This document shows positions 22,401 through 33,116 of a stretch of 64,000 nucleotides of DNA, one piece after another; within the stretch, counting starts at the first letter, position 1; every line of letters begins with the position of its first letter. The position numbers and the translations under genes were made by a program. The stretch covers positions 18,552,293 to 18,616,292 of the forward strand of contig NC_056047.1 of assembly GCF_004379255.2 (NCBI RefSeq), given 5' to 3'. A model generated the notes under the pieces. That model had not been told where the DNA came from and ran no database searches. It was given only the letters and a program-made list of their open reading frames with translations. Origin of the DNA: Salvia splendens. Taxonomy: Eukaryota; Streptophyta; Magnoliopsida; Lamiales; Lamiaceae.

Positions 22401-23976
22401 AGACTCCACTTGAACAGCATATATGAGGTATGTACCTTTTGAAGATAGAGGTGTAACATTGTTACAAGAAAATCAAATTCTTCATAAAGGGACAATGATA
22501 CTTCAGTTCCACTGAAAATTAAACCAAAAGTAAATACGTTTACATGGTAGACAATACATTAGACACGTGAAAGAGGTAAAAACAGATTGCCTGAATTTTG
22601 CACCACTCTTTGTTACTGATGGTAGTCTCACCAGTCTTCTTGAGGCAACAACTTCTTTTAAGTCAAATTTTAAGCGATGTATTTCTTTGTCAGAGCTGCC
22701 TTCAGTGAGAAAAATCGATTAAGGTTGGATTAATGGAGAACCGTTAGGGATCCATCTAGTTTCTGTTCAAATTTTTAATTTAAAGATTTACTGCATCCTT
22801 GCAGTTTCCTTTGATATTCTTGACATTGAAAATATAAGTGAAATGTGGACCACCTAATTCACTAACGCCTTTCGCAATCTACAATTTTCTACTAGGCTGA
22901 CTGTCAGTGTCCATGAAAGCAATGATTCGTCTAATACTAAGTCGTAGACACAAATGCTAAGCGAAACTTACTTGTGGTCATTACAGAAAGAAGCCCGTCT
23001 GCAAAATATGACATCAATTATCAGTTATGAGACCATTATCCTAATATAGTGCCAAAATGATGGAAAATGTTTAGCTTAGAAGTAAGTAGCCAATAGTTCT
23101 ACATCAGTAACACTTTTAAGTTTTAACATGCAGATATCAGTACTGACCAAAACAATCAGAAGCTGCCCTCTCCCCTTTAATTTCTCAGTAAGACCAATTC
23201 CAGAGGAGAATGACAAGGGATATAATTAGACAGATATACTGAGATCTACACTAATCAAATGGATTGGTATTAACAAGTTTAAACCATATTAATCTACTGG
23301 GTATGAAGCATGAGGAACATGTGAATCAAAAGTGCTTCACTTACCCCATTTACCAGACAAAACAGTGTCGTTTTTGCATTTCATTTCAGTAAATTCCTCC
23401 AAATTGTTTCCAGTACCTGTATCAGAAACTGTTGAAGCAGAAATCAGAATGTTGAATGAAACATTCTAGAAATCGACGCTCTGCTCATAAACATTTTAAT
23501 CACTCACGGTTCCACTTTAAACATTCCTTTAACAAATTTAAAAATGCTACTCCTAAAACACAATCAAGTACTGACTAATTCTTCTCTTAGCATAGGTGTG
23601 AGAAACTATGTTTTCCAGAATGAGAAACCAAAATATGAAGAGATGAATATGTGCCTGAGATTAGAACTGAAGAGCGCGTGTGTTTAATAGATACGGATAA
23701 TCTGCATTGATCGTCTAACATGCGGCATCTACGGAAAGCAGAAGAAATAAGCTGCAAAATCAAGTTGAAGATTGATTAGATCTGAGATTCAGAGAAAGCA
23801 AAACAAAATGTAACAGAGAATTTGCACTTACCAAATTCAAAATGTCCTGCACTGAATTTACCTCCATTTGCGGTGATAGAGAGAGAATACCCGCGCAATT
23901 TGTTGGTGAAAAACACACACAGATTCTTATGTTTTACTGCAAAGTTGATCACTAGTTTGGCCACCACAGTCGTTAC
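19447..23976 (-). CDS. MTOPVIB: MTOPVIB: meiotic topoisomerase VIB-like subunit, 5' end missing
   Basis: The B-type partner of SPO11 in the complex that makes meiotic double-strand breaks. Eleven exons join in frame to 461 residues: 23976-23832, 23428-23345, 22998-22972, 22699-22591, 22511-22436, 22347-22327, 21871-21687, 20776-20629, 20517-20324, 20191-20068, 19719-19447. Family matches in order include SDTGTG with LEEF (degenerate GHKL ATPase region), GKWDGLLSV, KSGAKFSGTEVSLSL, CHSCFSTG then KVGSGVACS, VMEAVIIIS, VLYFKDFSPC, WKNYGLVL with LEWENL, LTRKALKQALSDL, YAPDLAK and RECFSLLGL. The first exon found begins after an acceptor with an in-frame TAG just upstream, so the ATG exon is not located. 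A PIF/Harbinger element sits 130 bp further upstream. One intron is AT-AC and one GC-AG. The gene converges on U1-70K. Confidence 0.92.
20192..20323 (-). other. Putative U12-type AT-AC intron of MTOPVIB
   Basis: On the minus strand the intron begins ATATCCTC (20323-20316), has a branch-site-like TTCCTCAAC (20210-20202), and ends CCAC (AC at 20193-20192), 11 bases after the branch A. No GT donor exists between the last conserved codon and the in-frame stop at 20281. Splicing here restores the frame and the spacing seen in the family between DKQ and LTRKA. Confidence 0.8.
22512..22590 (-). other. GC-AG intron of MTOPVIB
   Basis: The upstream exon ends AAATTCAG and is followed by GCAATC, not GT; the acceptor is TTTTCAG. 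The frame needs exactly this junction (TTC AG|T gives Phe-Ser in GAKFSGTEV). Confidence 0.75.
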
Positions 23977-24108
23977 CTAATTTCAATTTTAAAAATAGAA
24001 ACAAAAAAAATGAAAATTAGAATTCTTATGTTTAATTCAATTTAATGAAAATTTTGAAACTAAAATTAGAGGTTACAAGCAATAGTTGACGAATCTGTTT
24101 TTACTTTA

Positions 24109-26061
24109 CAGCATCCGCAATGGCGGACTTCCGCGGGGAATTCCCACGGACGTCCCGGAATTCCGTCGCAGACGTCCGCCATTAGGCGTGCCCGCCACGG
24201 ATACGGAATTGGGCTGAGGACGTCGCAGGTCCGCGGCGTTAAGCGGAATTCCACAGGGACGTCCGTCATTGCGTCGACTCCCGCGGAATTCCTCGCGGAC
24301 GTCCGCCATTGCGTCGACTCCCGCGGAATTCTGCTTTATTTCATTTTTTTTGTAATGTCTATATATACCGCTCGTTGAACTTCGTTTCATTTCGCACCAC
24401 TTGTTTTAACAAGTTGCTCTCTCTCTAAATTTCTTTTATATAATAGTAATGGCTGGTAGTGGTAGTGGTAGTGGCCATCATAAAGACGTAATGGCTCCGA
24501 TTTGGGCACGTGTGTGGGAGGCCGCGGCGAGGGAGGAACAAGAGGCCTCGGCGCCGGCGGTGCCTCGACCAATCCACCGTCGCACTATAGTACCCCGCGA
24601 CCACCTCGCTACCCACCGTCGGTTGTACGACGACTACTTTGCGCCGGAGCCACGGTTTGGGGAGACCCTATTCCGGCGACGGTTTAGGATGCAGCGGCCG
24701 CTGTTTATGCGTATCGTTGGCGCGTTGGAGCATCAATACCGGTATTTCAGGGTGCGGGAGGATGCAGCGGGTAAACCCGGCCACACACCGATTCAGAAGT
24801 GCACTGCCGCACTCAGGCAGTTGGCGTGCGAAGGTGCGACGGACATGTTCGACGAGTACCTCCACATCGGCGAGTCGACAGCCCGCGACTGCCTGAAGTA
24901 TTTTTTCAGGGCGTTAGGGAGATATTCGGGGATAGGTATCTTCGGAAGCCTACCCCCGAAGATTGTCAGGCTCTCCTGGATATGCACGGGGCTCAGCACG
25001 GCTTCCCGGGGATGCTGGGCAGCATAGATTGTATGCACTGGGAATGGAAGAACTGCCTCGCTGCATGGAAAGGGATGTACACTACCGGTTTCAAGGCCAA
25101 GAATCCCACGATGATCCTTGAAGCGGTAGCTGACTACCGGTTGTGGATATGGCATGCCTATTTTGGAGTAGCCGGGTCGAACAACGATATCAACGTCCTT
25201 CAGTCGTCGCCCCTTTTCAACGACCAGTGCATGGGCGTTGGTCCGGCCGTCAACTTCGTCGCCAACGACAACCAACACAATATGGGCTATTATTTGGCGG
25301 ATAAGATATACCCGATGTGGCCCATCTTTGTGAAGACGATCAGAAGCCCAACGGATGCGAAGAAGGTATACTTTGCGCAACGTCAGGAGGCAGCGCGCAA
25401 GGATGTGGAGCGGGCATTTGGTGTGCTCCAGGCTCGATGGGCGGCAGTAAAGGGTCCATCACGGCTGTGGTACGTTGACAGCGTCGCCGACATCATGTAC
25501 GCATGTATTATCATGCACAACATGATTGTCGAAGATGAAGGTCCAGCACTGACTGATTGGGCCAATGATGATGATGATGCTGATGCTGCGGGTCCAAGCC
25601 ACGGCGTGGCCACTAGCAATGTACGCATGGGGATTCCCCATGACGACGTCGATCGAGTCCGTGCATTTGCCGACATGCGCCAAAAATAAGCCCACGTTCG
25701 ACTCCAGAACGATATTATTGAAGAAGTGTGGCAGCGTATGAGTCGTCGTTGATGTAGTTTTTAATTATTGAAATGTACTTTTTTTATTTGGTGAAATGTA
25801 CTTTTCTTATTTAAATGGAATTTTTTCCTTATTTTCGTCGAAATTTTAATTACGTAAATTGTTTACTTTCGGAAATTGTTTAATTTGTGAATTTGTGATT
25901 TTTTTTAAATGTGGGAATTCCGTCGGGAATTCCGCGGGGGAATTTCGCCACTGTGCAGTGGGAAGTCCGTATGACGTGGCAGTGCAGTGGAAAGTCCTTA
26001 TGACGTGGCAGGAGGTGTTTTTGGAAATTCCGCCGGGACATCCGCACCACTGCGGATGCCC
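24109..26061 (+). mobile_element. PIF/Harbinger element carrying transposase (ORF2) only
   Basis: A 1953-bp element flanked by TTA at 24106-24108 and 26062-26064, the 3-bp duplication typical of this superfamily. Terminal inverted repeats are CAGCATCCGCAATGG on the left and, read inverted, GGGCATCCGCAGTGG on the right; subterminal DNA is rich in GCGGAATTCC motifs. A TATA-like TATATATA lies at about 24359, about 90 bp upstream of the ORF. It carries the DDE transposase but no Myb-like ORF1. It lies about 130 bp upstream of the first readable MTOPVIB exon. Confidence 0.92.
24449..25752 (+). pseudogene. PIF/Harbinger DDE transposase (HARBI1-like), one frameshift
   Basis: A plant Harbinger transposase, the nuclease of the element. 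It starts MAGSGSGSGHHKDV. The N-terminal part (24449 to about 24900) includes RRRFRMQRPLFMRIV and GESTARDCLKYF. The frame then shifts by one near a T run (24898-24905) and continues in the frame of 24799-25689. All three catalytic positions are visible there: Asp in GSIDCMHW, Asp in AGSNNDINVLQ, and Glu in DVERAFGVLQARWA. A stop at 25687 is followed in phase by the usual C-terminal NDIIEEVWQRM. The single shift and late stop suggest recent inactivation. Confidence 0.9.
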
Positions 26062-26064
26062 TTA

Positions 26065-26332
26065 GGATAAAATTGTGCGATGGTCCACCAATTTATTCAG
26101 TTAACCTTCTCTTCTAAGTAAATGCCCAAAAAATTGTGACGATGATAATAATAGTTGTGGTATACTTTTAATTAAGTACTCCTTTCCCAAATTTTCACCT
26201 TTTTTTAAGTTTATCTAATTCAAGATTTCATTTCCTTTTTAGTTTATCTAATTTAAGATGTTAAATTTTTATATTTAGAAATAAATTTCTATCCTCGTTA
26301 TATTATTTTTTAACTATTTTTTTCTTTCTATA
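26065..26332. other. Intergenic, AT-rich
   Basis: I looked here on the minus strand for the missing first exon of MTOPVIB and found no convincing start codon with a donor site. Confidence 0.4.
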
Positions 26333-26542
26333 CTCTCTCCGTCCACGAAAAATAGGACACATTATAAATGACACGGATTTTAATGTGGAATTAGTAAAAT
26401 AAAAGAGAAGGGAAAAAGTTAGAAAGAGTTAGTGGAATGTGAGGTTCATATTATTAGTAAGAGGGAAGGGAAAAAGTTAAGAGAGAAGTTGTTGAAAACT
26501 TTCTTTTTTTAAATGTGCTCTATTTTTTTGTAGACGGGGGAG
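26333..26542. mobile_element. Stowaway-type MITE
   Basis: A 210-bp element with ends CTCTCTCCGTCCACGAAAAA and the matching TTTTTTTGTAGACGGGGGAG, flanked by TA. Confidence 0.8.
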
Positions 26543-26693
26543 TATACCACTTAAAAATGTGGACATATTGAATGGAACCGATGGAGCAAAAAAAGATGAT
26601 GCAATTAAGGATGTTGGTTGGAAGAATGAAGAGAATGTTTTGCATGCTCTGTCCACCTGCATTCGTAAACCCCGTGTAGGTGTTAGATCTAGA

Positions 26694-27386
26694 TAGGAAT
26701 GTCAATCGGGCCGGCCCTACTCGGGTTGCAGGCCAATCGATGTGGGCTAACCGGGTCGTGATTTCTTTCGGGTTATAAAAGTTTGACCCTAACTCCACCC
26801 AGCGGGTTGCAACCGATAAGATTAATATGCGATCAATCCAATAAATAATGATGAAAATTAGTTATATTCATAAAATGTAAAATATTAATTATGATAAATT
26901 TGAGATATATGCTTAAACTCAATCATAAACATGATCAAATACTAATATTTGAGATATTTTGTGAAATTTTAACGCATGTTTTAGATATTTAAATATATTT
27001 TTAGTGAAATTGAAGTTTTTAATTTATTTATCAATTATTATATCAATAAAAATATAATATAATAAAATTAATAAATGAAGTTTCGAATTAAGAGTAAAAA
27101 ATTAATATATTTAATATAAATTAAAAATTATTTTTTAGTTATCTATATTATAAAATTAATCAATGAAGTTTTGAATTAAGAGTAAAAAATAGAATAATAG
27201 AAATTTTATCGGGTTTTTAGCCAACCCATCGGGTTTTCGGGTCTGGCCTCAACGGGTTGTGGATTAGTCGGGTGCGGGCTAATAGAGTTTTGATTTTATT
27301 GGACTGAAAATTTCCAACCCTAACCCTATAAATTTGGCGGGCTATTCGCGCCAGCCCTTAGGTTGCGGGCTACACTAACCTCCCTA
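26694..27386. mobile_element. hAT-like non-autonomous element
   Basis: The left end TAGGAATGTCAATCGGGCCG and the right end, read inverted, TAGGGAGGTTAGTGTAGCCC are similar. Flanking 8-mers GATCTAGA and GATGATTA match at 5 of 8 positions, compatible with an old 8-bp duplication. Inside are repeated GGGTT(G/T)CGGGC motifs near both ends and AT-rich DNA between. No transposase. Confidence 0.5.
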
Positions 27387-27526
27387 GATGATTAGATCAT
27401 TTACAGTCCACGTCTTCCAGCCATATTTTCATTTCCCTCATTTTCAGCATCATATCATCAACTCTTTTAGCGGGATGTTAACTGTTTCTCGCATTAATTT
27501 ATATTATTAATTTCAAGAGAAAGCCT

Positions 27527-27773
27527 ATAATGATTCATTGGCATGAAGCCCTGAGGCGGTGGTGTGGTGGCGGAGGCGGCAGTTGACGGCGTGATGCCGC
27601 AGCGGCCGCCATTCCAATTTTTTATTTTTTATTTTATTAATTAATAATTTGATAAATAATGTAATTTTATTTTGTAGCTTATGATGTGGCGGACAAGTTT
27701 TTTGTAGCTATGATGACTAGACAGACAAGTTTTTTTGTGGCCGTGGCATGGTTTTTCGGCCTATTGTGGACAC
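27527..27773. mobile_element. PIF/Harbinger MITE, right end clear
   Basis: The right part (GGCGGACAAGTTTTTTGTAG, ending CCTATTGTGGACAC before TTA at 27774-27776) matches the right ends of the elements at 28954 and 32530. The left end is degenerate and approximate. Confidence 0.5.
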
Positions 27774-27886
27774 TTAAGCACTTTGTTTTAGGTGATCCCT
27801 TCTTCTAAAAAATTCGTCTTCTTCCTAGCTGAAAAAACGCAGAGCACACTTCTTCTAAAATCCTTTAATATAAAAAAGCGCAGAAC

Positions 27887-28096
27887 ACTTAATTAAAAAA
27901 AACGCAGATCACAGACACAAAAAAAATTGCTTGGTGGTCGGATGGCGCGCAATAGGCGACCGTCGCCCTCCTACCCGGCGCAGCCGGGTCCTCGGCTGTC
28001 TTCCCACCGCCGCGGCGCCTACACGGCTTGCAATAGACCGCCGTGGCGCAGCAGCGCGACACGGCTACCGACGCGGCGGTGCTACTGTGGTCACTC
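27887..28096. mobile_element. PIF/Harbinger MITE fragment
   Basis: GC-rich sequence with GGCGACCG and CAATAGACCGCCG motifs shared with the right half of the element at 28958-29479. It ends GCTACTGTGGTCACTC before TTA (28097-28099). The left limit is uncertain. Confidence 0.45.
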
Positions 28097-28099
28097 TTA

Positions 28100-28623
28100 G
28101 AGCATCTCCAGGGGAAGAGGTAAAGGAAGAGGTAAAGAGAAGTAACTACAATATTTAATTCTTCTAAATCAAATTTCATTCTCCAAGGGAAATGATATTT
28201 GAGAATGTATTATTCCTTCTTTCAGTTTAAGAATGTATCTTTACCTTTTCTTGGAATAAATATATGCCTTCTTCATTTACCTTCTTCTCTTGGAGTTCAT
28301 TACTTTTTGAGAATGTAAATGAGATATATACCTTCTCAATGGAGAGGTAAAGAGAAATAACTACCATATTTACCTCTTCTTCATAAAATTTCATGCTCCA
28401 ATAGAAAGAGTATTTGAGGAGGTATTATACATTCTTTCGTTTTGAGAAAGTATCTTTGCCTCTTCTTGATAGAAAAGGTAAAAAGTTAGTTATTTTTGTT
28501 TGGCTTTTTAATTTACCTTCTTTCCTTGCAGTTCATTACTTTTTAAGAAGGTATAATAACCTTTTGGAGAAGGTAAATGAGAAATATTCTTTCTCAATAT
28601 ACCTTTTCCCCTTGGATATGCTC
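28100..28623. mobile_element. GAGCATCTCC-type MITE with internal duplication
   Basis: A 524-bp element flanked by TTA on both sides (28097-28099, 28624-28626). Its ends are GAGCATCTCCAGGGGAAGAG and, inverted, GAGCATATCCAAGGGGAAAA. The interior holds two related units of about 250 bp (compare GAGGTAAAGAGAAGTAACTA near 28129 with GAGGTAAAGAGAAATAACTA near 28344). A related copy lies at 49985. Confidence 0.75.
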
Positions 28624-28626
28624 TTA

Positions 28627-28954
28627 GAGTGTCCATAGAGTGCCGCGGCAGCAGACCACTGTTGGAGACGTTGTGCCGCGGCGGGAAGGGGCGGGGGGGA
28701 TGGGGTGGCGGCGGACCCGGCGGTATAATTTTTTTTCTTCTGTATTTATTTCTATAAAATATCTATTCCCAATTCATTATTTTTTCACTCCATTCCATTC
28801 TATTTATTTTTGTCCGATTAATTTTATTCTAATCAAATTAAAATATACCAACGATTGATAAAATAATGTGATTTGTGGCTGTCAATTGAGCTGAACAAGT
28901 TTTTGTGGCTATGGCTGGCTGTTCCAGGGCTGTTGTGCACCACTGTGGACACTC
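28627..28954. mobile_element. PIF/Harbinger MITE, deletion derivative of an ORF1 element
   Basis: Ends are GAGTGTCCATAGAG and, inverted, GAGTGTCCACAGTGG. Its right half matches the right end of the ORF1 element at 30175-32530 (shared AATTAAAATwTACCAACrAT and AAGTTTTTGTGGCT). It begins right after the TTA of the previous MITE and ends at a TAA shared with the next. Confidence 0.7.
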
Positions 28955-28957
28955 TAA

Positions 28958-29479
28958 GAGTGTTCACAATAAGGCTGAACAACTACGCCACAACCACAAA
29001 AACACTTCCGCCCAGTCAGCACAGCTCCAAAAACTTGTCCAATCTAATAACAGCCACGTCACCGCCACAAATTACATTATTTATCAATTATTGGTATATT
29101 AGAATAATATTAATTGGAAAAAAATAATAAAAAATCAGAATTCATTAGATATGAACTTATTGACTTTGCGTAATTCTAATGATATCTAATTCATTAGATA
29201 TCAATGCGTGTGAATGCGTTTTTTTATTAAAAAATAATTAAAATAATCCATATTTTATGAATGTTTTTTTAATTATGTTGGTATATTCACACACATTGCA
29301 ACATAAATGAGAAAATGGAAAAGCCGAGTTGGGGAAGAATACATTGAATCACAGCTGGGGAAGAAGGCATTGGAATCAAATCGGAAATATGGCCGCCGCG
29401 GCGGTTGGCAGTGTGCAATAGGCCACCGCGGCGCCCTTATGGGCAGCAATAGACCGCCGCGGCTCACCACTGTGGACAC
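28958..29479. mobile_element. PIF/Harbinger MITE, inverted relative to its neighbour
   Basis: It starts GAGTGTTCACAATAAGG directly after TAA 28955-28957 and ends CACTGTGGACAC before TTA. The left half is the reverse complement of the AAGTTTTTGTGG end of the neighbouring element; the right half is GC-rich (GCCGCGGCGG motifs). Confidence 0.65.
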
Positions 29480-30174
29480 TTATTATAAAACATTCCAATC
29501 ACCTCTCCACATCATTCACATTAGCTAGGGTTTCATTCTTCCCCAATTTCATTTCCCTCTCAACACCTTCAGCGGCGGCACCACCTCACACCACCGCCAT
29601 GGTAAGCGCTCCGTCTCCCGCCGTTAAATTTTGGCATCTGTAATGCTTGTGCAAATGTCTATATTTGCAGTGAAGATAGTCTAATTGGCTGCTACTCGCT
29701 TGTAAAAATGCGTGATAACAGGCATCGGAGAAGAAACTCTCAAACCGGGAAATCAAAGTTTAGAAACTCGTCCTCAACATCTCAGTCGGCGAGAGCGGAG
29801 ATCGTCTAACCAGAGGTGATAAGGTACAGCGTCGCCACCGTATTATCGTGTACCTGCAGGATTGCGTTCGTTCATCTTCTGACTACTTTAACACTAACTA
29901 GTTTTCTTTTTCCCCCTATTTTGTTAATATTTTGTAGGTGTTGGAACAGCTTAGAGGCCAAACCCCTGTTTTCTCCAAGGGTAATATTCTCATACCTGTT
30001 CTACTTTAGTTTTCTGTCTCTTATTTTGTAAAGAATTTACGCTGTAAAAGAGTTATTGAATTGCCTTGTTGAATTGTTGTACATCATTAACTGAAATTGT
30101 AAAGGCTATGAGTTTCTTTATACAAGCGTGATATTCACTGTAAACTTATTTCGCCGACTATCAACTATGGCTAA

Positions 30175-32530
30175 GAGCGAGCAATCACAATAGGGGCGCC
30201 TATTGCAGGGAAGGGCAGGGGCGAGGGGCGCCGTCTGCTGATTTTGATTTATTTAATTTTAACTCTATATATAGAATTCATTGGATTTCATTTTATTCAC
30301 ATCTCTCGTGTCTCCTTTTCTCTAGATATAATGAATCACTAAAGTGATCCCCCGACCACCGGCGAATCACGGTATCCCACCGGCAGGGCGCAGTCCCCCA
30401 GCAGATGGTTCCAGTCCCAGTTTGGAGGAGGCGGAGGTGGCGGGTCTCTGTTCCCCAACGGCGGAGGGGGAAACGTCAGCAGTGGATTTAGAGGGGGAAA
30501 TGTTGGTGGCGGGTTCGACATGGGAGGCAGCGGCGGTTCCCCAGCGGGAACCAATTCCCTGAGAGGTTTCCTTCATTCCCCGGGGGCTACATTCCGGTCC
30601 CGTGGCCGCACTCTCCATTCCAAGGCAGAGGCGGTGGGTTCCCTTCCTTTGGCGGCGAATTCGGAGGGGAAAACGCCAGTGGCAGATTCGGAAGGAGAAA
30701 CGCAGGCGACAGGTACGACATGGGTGGCGGCGGGTTCGGCATGGGAGGCAGCGGTGACGACAACAATTTTAGCGGGTTCCCCGGTGGGAACCAATTCCCT
30801 AGGGGGTTTCCTTCATTCCCCGGCGGCTACATTCCTGTCTTGTGGCCGTACTCTCCGTTCCAAGGCGGAGGCTGGTTCCCTTTCTTTGGCGGTGGATTCG
30901 GCAGCGCCAACGCTGGTGCCGGTAGACCGATGACCCCCCAATTGCCATTTGGGGACAATGTCTATGGTGCCCCCCCTCCTTCCCAGACGTAGGGTTCTGC
31001 CTCCACCCCATCGCGGTTCCATCAGGGTACCCCTCCACCCCAGATGTGGGGTCAGTCCTCCAACCAGAGGACTTTGGGTCGACCCCAATCGGCATTTGGG
31101 GACTACCGGCCCAACATGGACGTGGTTAACAATCCGCCGATTGATACCACTACTCCCTCTACCCCACCCACCCAACCCCTCGTTGATTTTGATTCGTTCA
31201 CATTCGAGCAGATGGGTATCGGTCCAGCGCGGTATTACAATCCTGTACCACCCCGTCATCGGCACTGGTACATGGACGTGTGGAGGCGCTGGCACTGAGG
31301 TGGAGAGGCGGGCGACGCGGTGGCCGCGACGGTGGCAGAGGGAGAGGCGGCCAGAGCCGGATGGGGGGGACGTACTACTCAGGGGAGGAGTCCATTGCCG
31401 TGGCGAAGGCGTGGTTCTCAATCACGGAGGATCCAGCTGTTGGAACGAATCAGACGGAAAGCGGTTTCTGGGCCCGCATCGTCACTGCCTACAATGAGTT
31501 CAAGCCGCGTGGCGCAGCGGAGCGGAATGAGGACCAAATCTGCAAAAAATTTAAGCAGATTCAAACCCGTCAGCAGGTTCTCGGGCATCCACCAGAACAA
31601 CCTTCGCCTAGCCGAAAGTGGCCGTAGCAAGGCCCTCTCGTACTAGATGCATAGAGAGAATGGGAAATATCCCAAATTCACCTACTGGGATGAATATCTC
31701 ATTCTCAGGGATTCAATGAAATTTAGGGCCATCTGTGAGGAAGAGGGTGGGGCGGCGCCGAAGCGGACGAGACTCGGAGTATTCGGGCACTACAGCAGCA
31801 ACAGTGGCTCACAATCTATCGACTTCAACGAAGGGGTTGAAGAGGAGCCCCCGCCACACTTTCCCGCCGCCGACGTCCACCCGGCCAGCAATCCACTCTT
31901 CGGGACGCTAGAGCCGCCGGTGCTTCCACGTTTGGATCCCGCGGGGAATGTTTGCCCCGATTGAGGTGCTGGAAAAGAACCTTGAGATTCAGAAGAAGAA
32001 GCTGCTGATCGAGGTCGTCGGAAATTACAAGGGCTCGACCGACCCGGTGGCCAAGGGGATGCTCAGGGAACTCATGCAGAGGCTGAAAGGTCAGCTGGGG
32101 TTGACGTCCGATGATGAGGCGGAGGCTGCTGGGGATGGAGATAAAGCGGCGGATTCCGGGGATGCCACCGAGTGAGCGGTGCCGGGTTTTTTCTTTTAGT
32201 GTTTTTAGATAATTTTCGTTGTATAATTTTCGTTGTATAACTTTCCAATATTTATAATACAACGAAGATTTAGTTTTATTTTTTTAATATATTATGTATT
32301 TTATTTCTAATTATTTTTGTCAAATTAATTTTATTCTAGTCCAATTAAAATTTACCAACAATCGATAAAATAATGTCATTTGTGGTTGTGGCGTGGCTAG
32401 CCAAGTTTTTGTGGCTGTGTTGACTAGGCCGACAAGTTTTTTATATGGTTGAGGCATGACTGTGATGATTAGGTGGACAAGTTTTTTTTTGTGACTCTGG
32501 CATGACTGTTTCACTATTGTGGACACCCTC
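30175..32530 (+). mobile_element. PIF/Harbinger element carrying ORF1 only, inside the RPL11 pseudogene
   Basis: The left end GAGCGAGCAATCACAATAGG follows TAA (30172-30174); the right end, inverted, reads GAGGGTGTCCACAATAG. The termini are only partly alike and no clear right duplication is seen. The body holds a broken Myb/SANT-type ORF1 and no transposase. Its right 250 bp match the MITEs at 27.5-29.5 kb, which look like internal deletion products of this type. Confidence 0.65.
30331..32175 (+). pseudogene. Harbinger-type ORF1 (Myb/SANT-like, Gly-rich N-terminus), broken
   Basis: Pieces in several frames make up one ORF1. The start is Gly/Pro/Phe-rich (about 30400-31000, e.g. FPSFPGGYIPVLWPYSPFQG). 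Next come DFDSFTFEQMG (about 31190) and a SANT-like trihelical segment GGTYYSGEESIAVAKAWFSI to GFWARIVTAYNEFKP (about 31360-31510). Then FTYWDEYLILRDSMKFR (about 31680) and a C-terminal helix ending in an acidic tail to TGA at 32173-32175 (PIEVLEKNLEIQKKKLL). At least three frame changes and two stops are needed. In this superfamily ORF1 binds DNA and works with the transposase. Confidence 0.7.
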
Positions 32531-33116
32531 AGTGAACCACACGATGTGGCTCAACACGTGGCTGCCTAGGTGAAAGTGCAATGCTGAAAAAATGGCATGG
32601 CTTTGTAGTTATGAGCTTTGCTTGGTAGAGTGGTTTGAAATTTGGAGGAAAATTGATTATTTCAGTGAAATGAGAATGATTCAGTCCCTCACTTCAGAAA
32701 AACTAAATTACAAAATCAAATGAGAAAAAAGGTTGAAAATTGAACATCTGATATACAAGTGGCAGTTTGTTTGCATGAATGAGTCTATTATTAGATTTAA
32801 TAGTGATATTCATTTTGGTCTTAAGCATGCCAGTGGCATTACCTCAGTGGCTGGTGATTATGCTGATTGTGAAATTGCTATTGCTAATCAATAATTACTT
32901 TCAATCAATATTGTGTTTGCATCATTCAATCTCAATAGGTATGATCCTTCAACTGGTATTTATGGTATGGACTTCAGCAGGGTTGGCCGAGGCCGTAGAT
33001 GCAAGTCTCGTGTTTGGTATCCAACATAGGGTCACAAAGGAGGATTCAATGAAGTGGTTCCAATTAAAAAATATAAAGGTCTCATCCTCAACAAGGCCTT
33101 CAACATTGGTGCTTAA

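Larger units (their letters stand above)
29599..33116 (+). pseudogene. RPL11: 60S ribosomal protein L11 (uL5) pseudogene, split by a transposon
   Basis: The remains of a multi-exon gene for large-subunit protein uL5. Exon 1 is only ATG (29599-29601), followed by a GT donor. Exon 2 (29722-29815) reads ASEKKLSN, lacks two codons, and has TAG in place of the Gln codon before KLVLNISVGESGDRLTR. Exon 3 (29938-29980) reads VLEQLRGQTPVFSK. The last exon (32939-33116) reads YDPSTGIYGMDF, then is internally deleted and frameshifted (HRVTKEDSMKWFQ in another frame). The middle exon coding for the bulk of the protein is absent, and its place is taken by the element at 30175-32530. Introns are kept, so it arose by gene duplication, not retroposition. 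Confidence 0.9.

Noticed and set aside
22703..22970. A 10-nt micro-exon in MTOPVIB near 22830
   Set aside because: It needed a second GC donor; moving the next acceptor by four bases (exon start 22699) gives an in-frame join without it.
23776..23967. MTOPVIB starting at GTG 23967
   Set aside because: A nuclear plant gene is unlikely to start at GTG, the frame is open further upstream to an acceptor, and splicing leaves this frame at 23832.
24793..25695. Minus-strand frames across the transposase
   Set aside because: Antisense of the Harbinger transposase, with no recognisable motif.
30344..31497. Several long overlapping frames on both strands
   Set aside because: Shadows and fragments of one frameshifted, Gly-rich Harbinger ORF1; reported once as a pseudogene.
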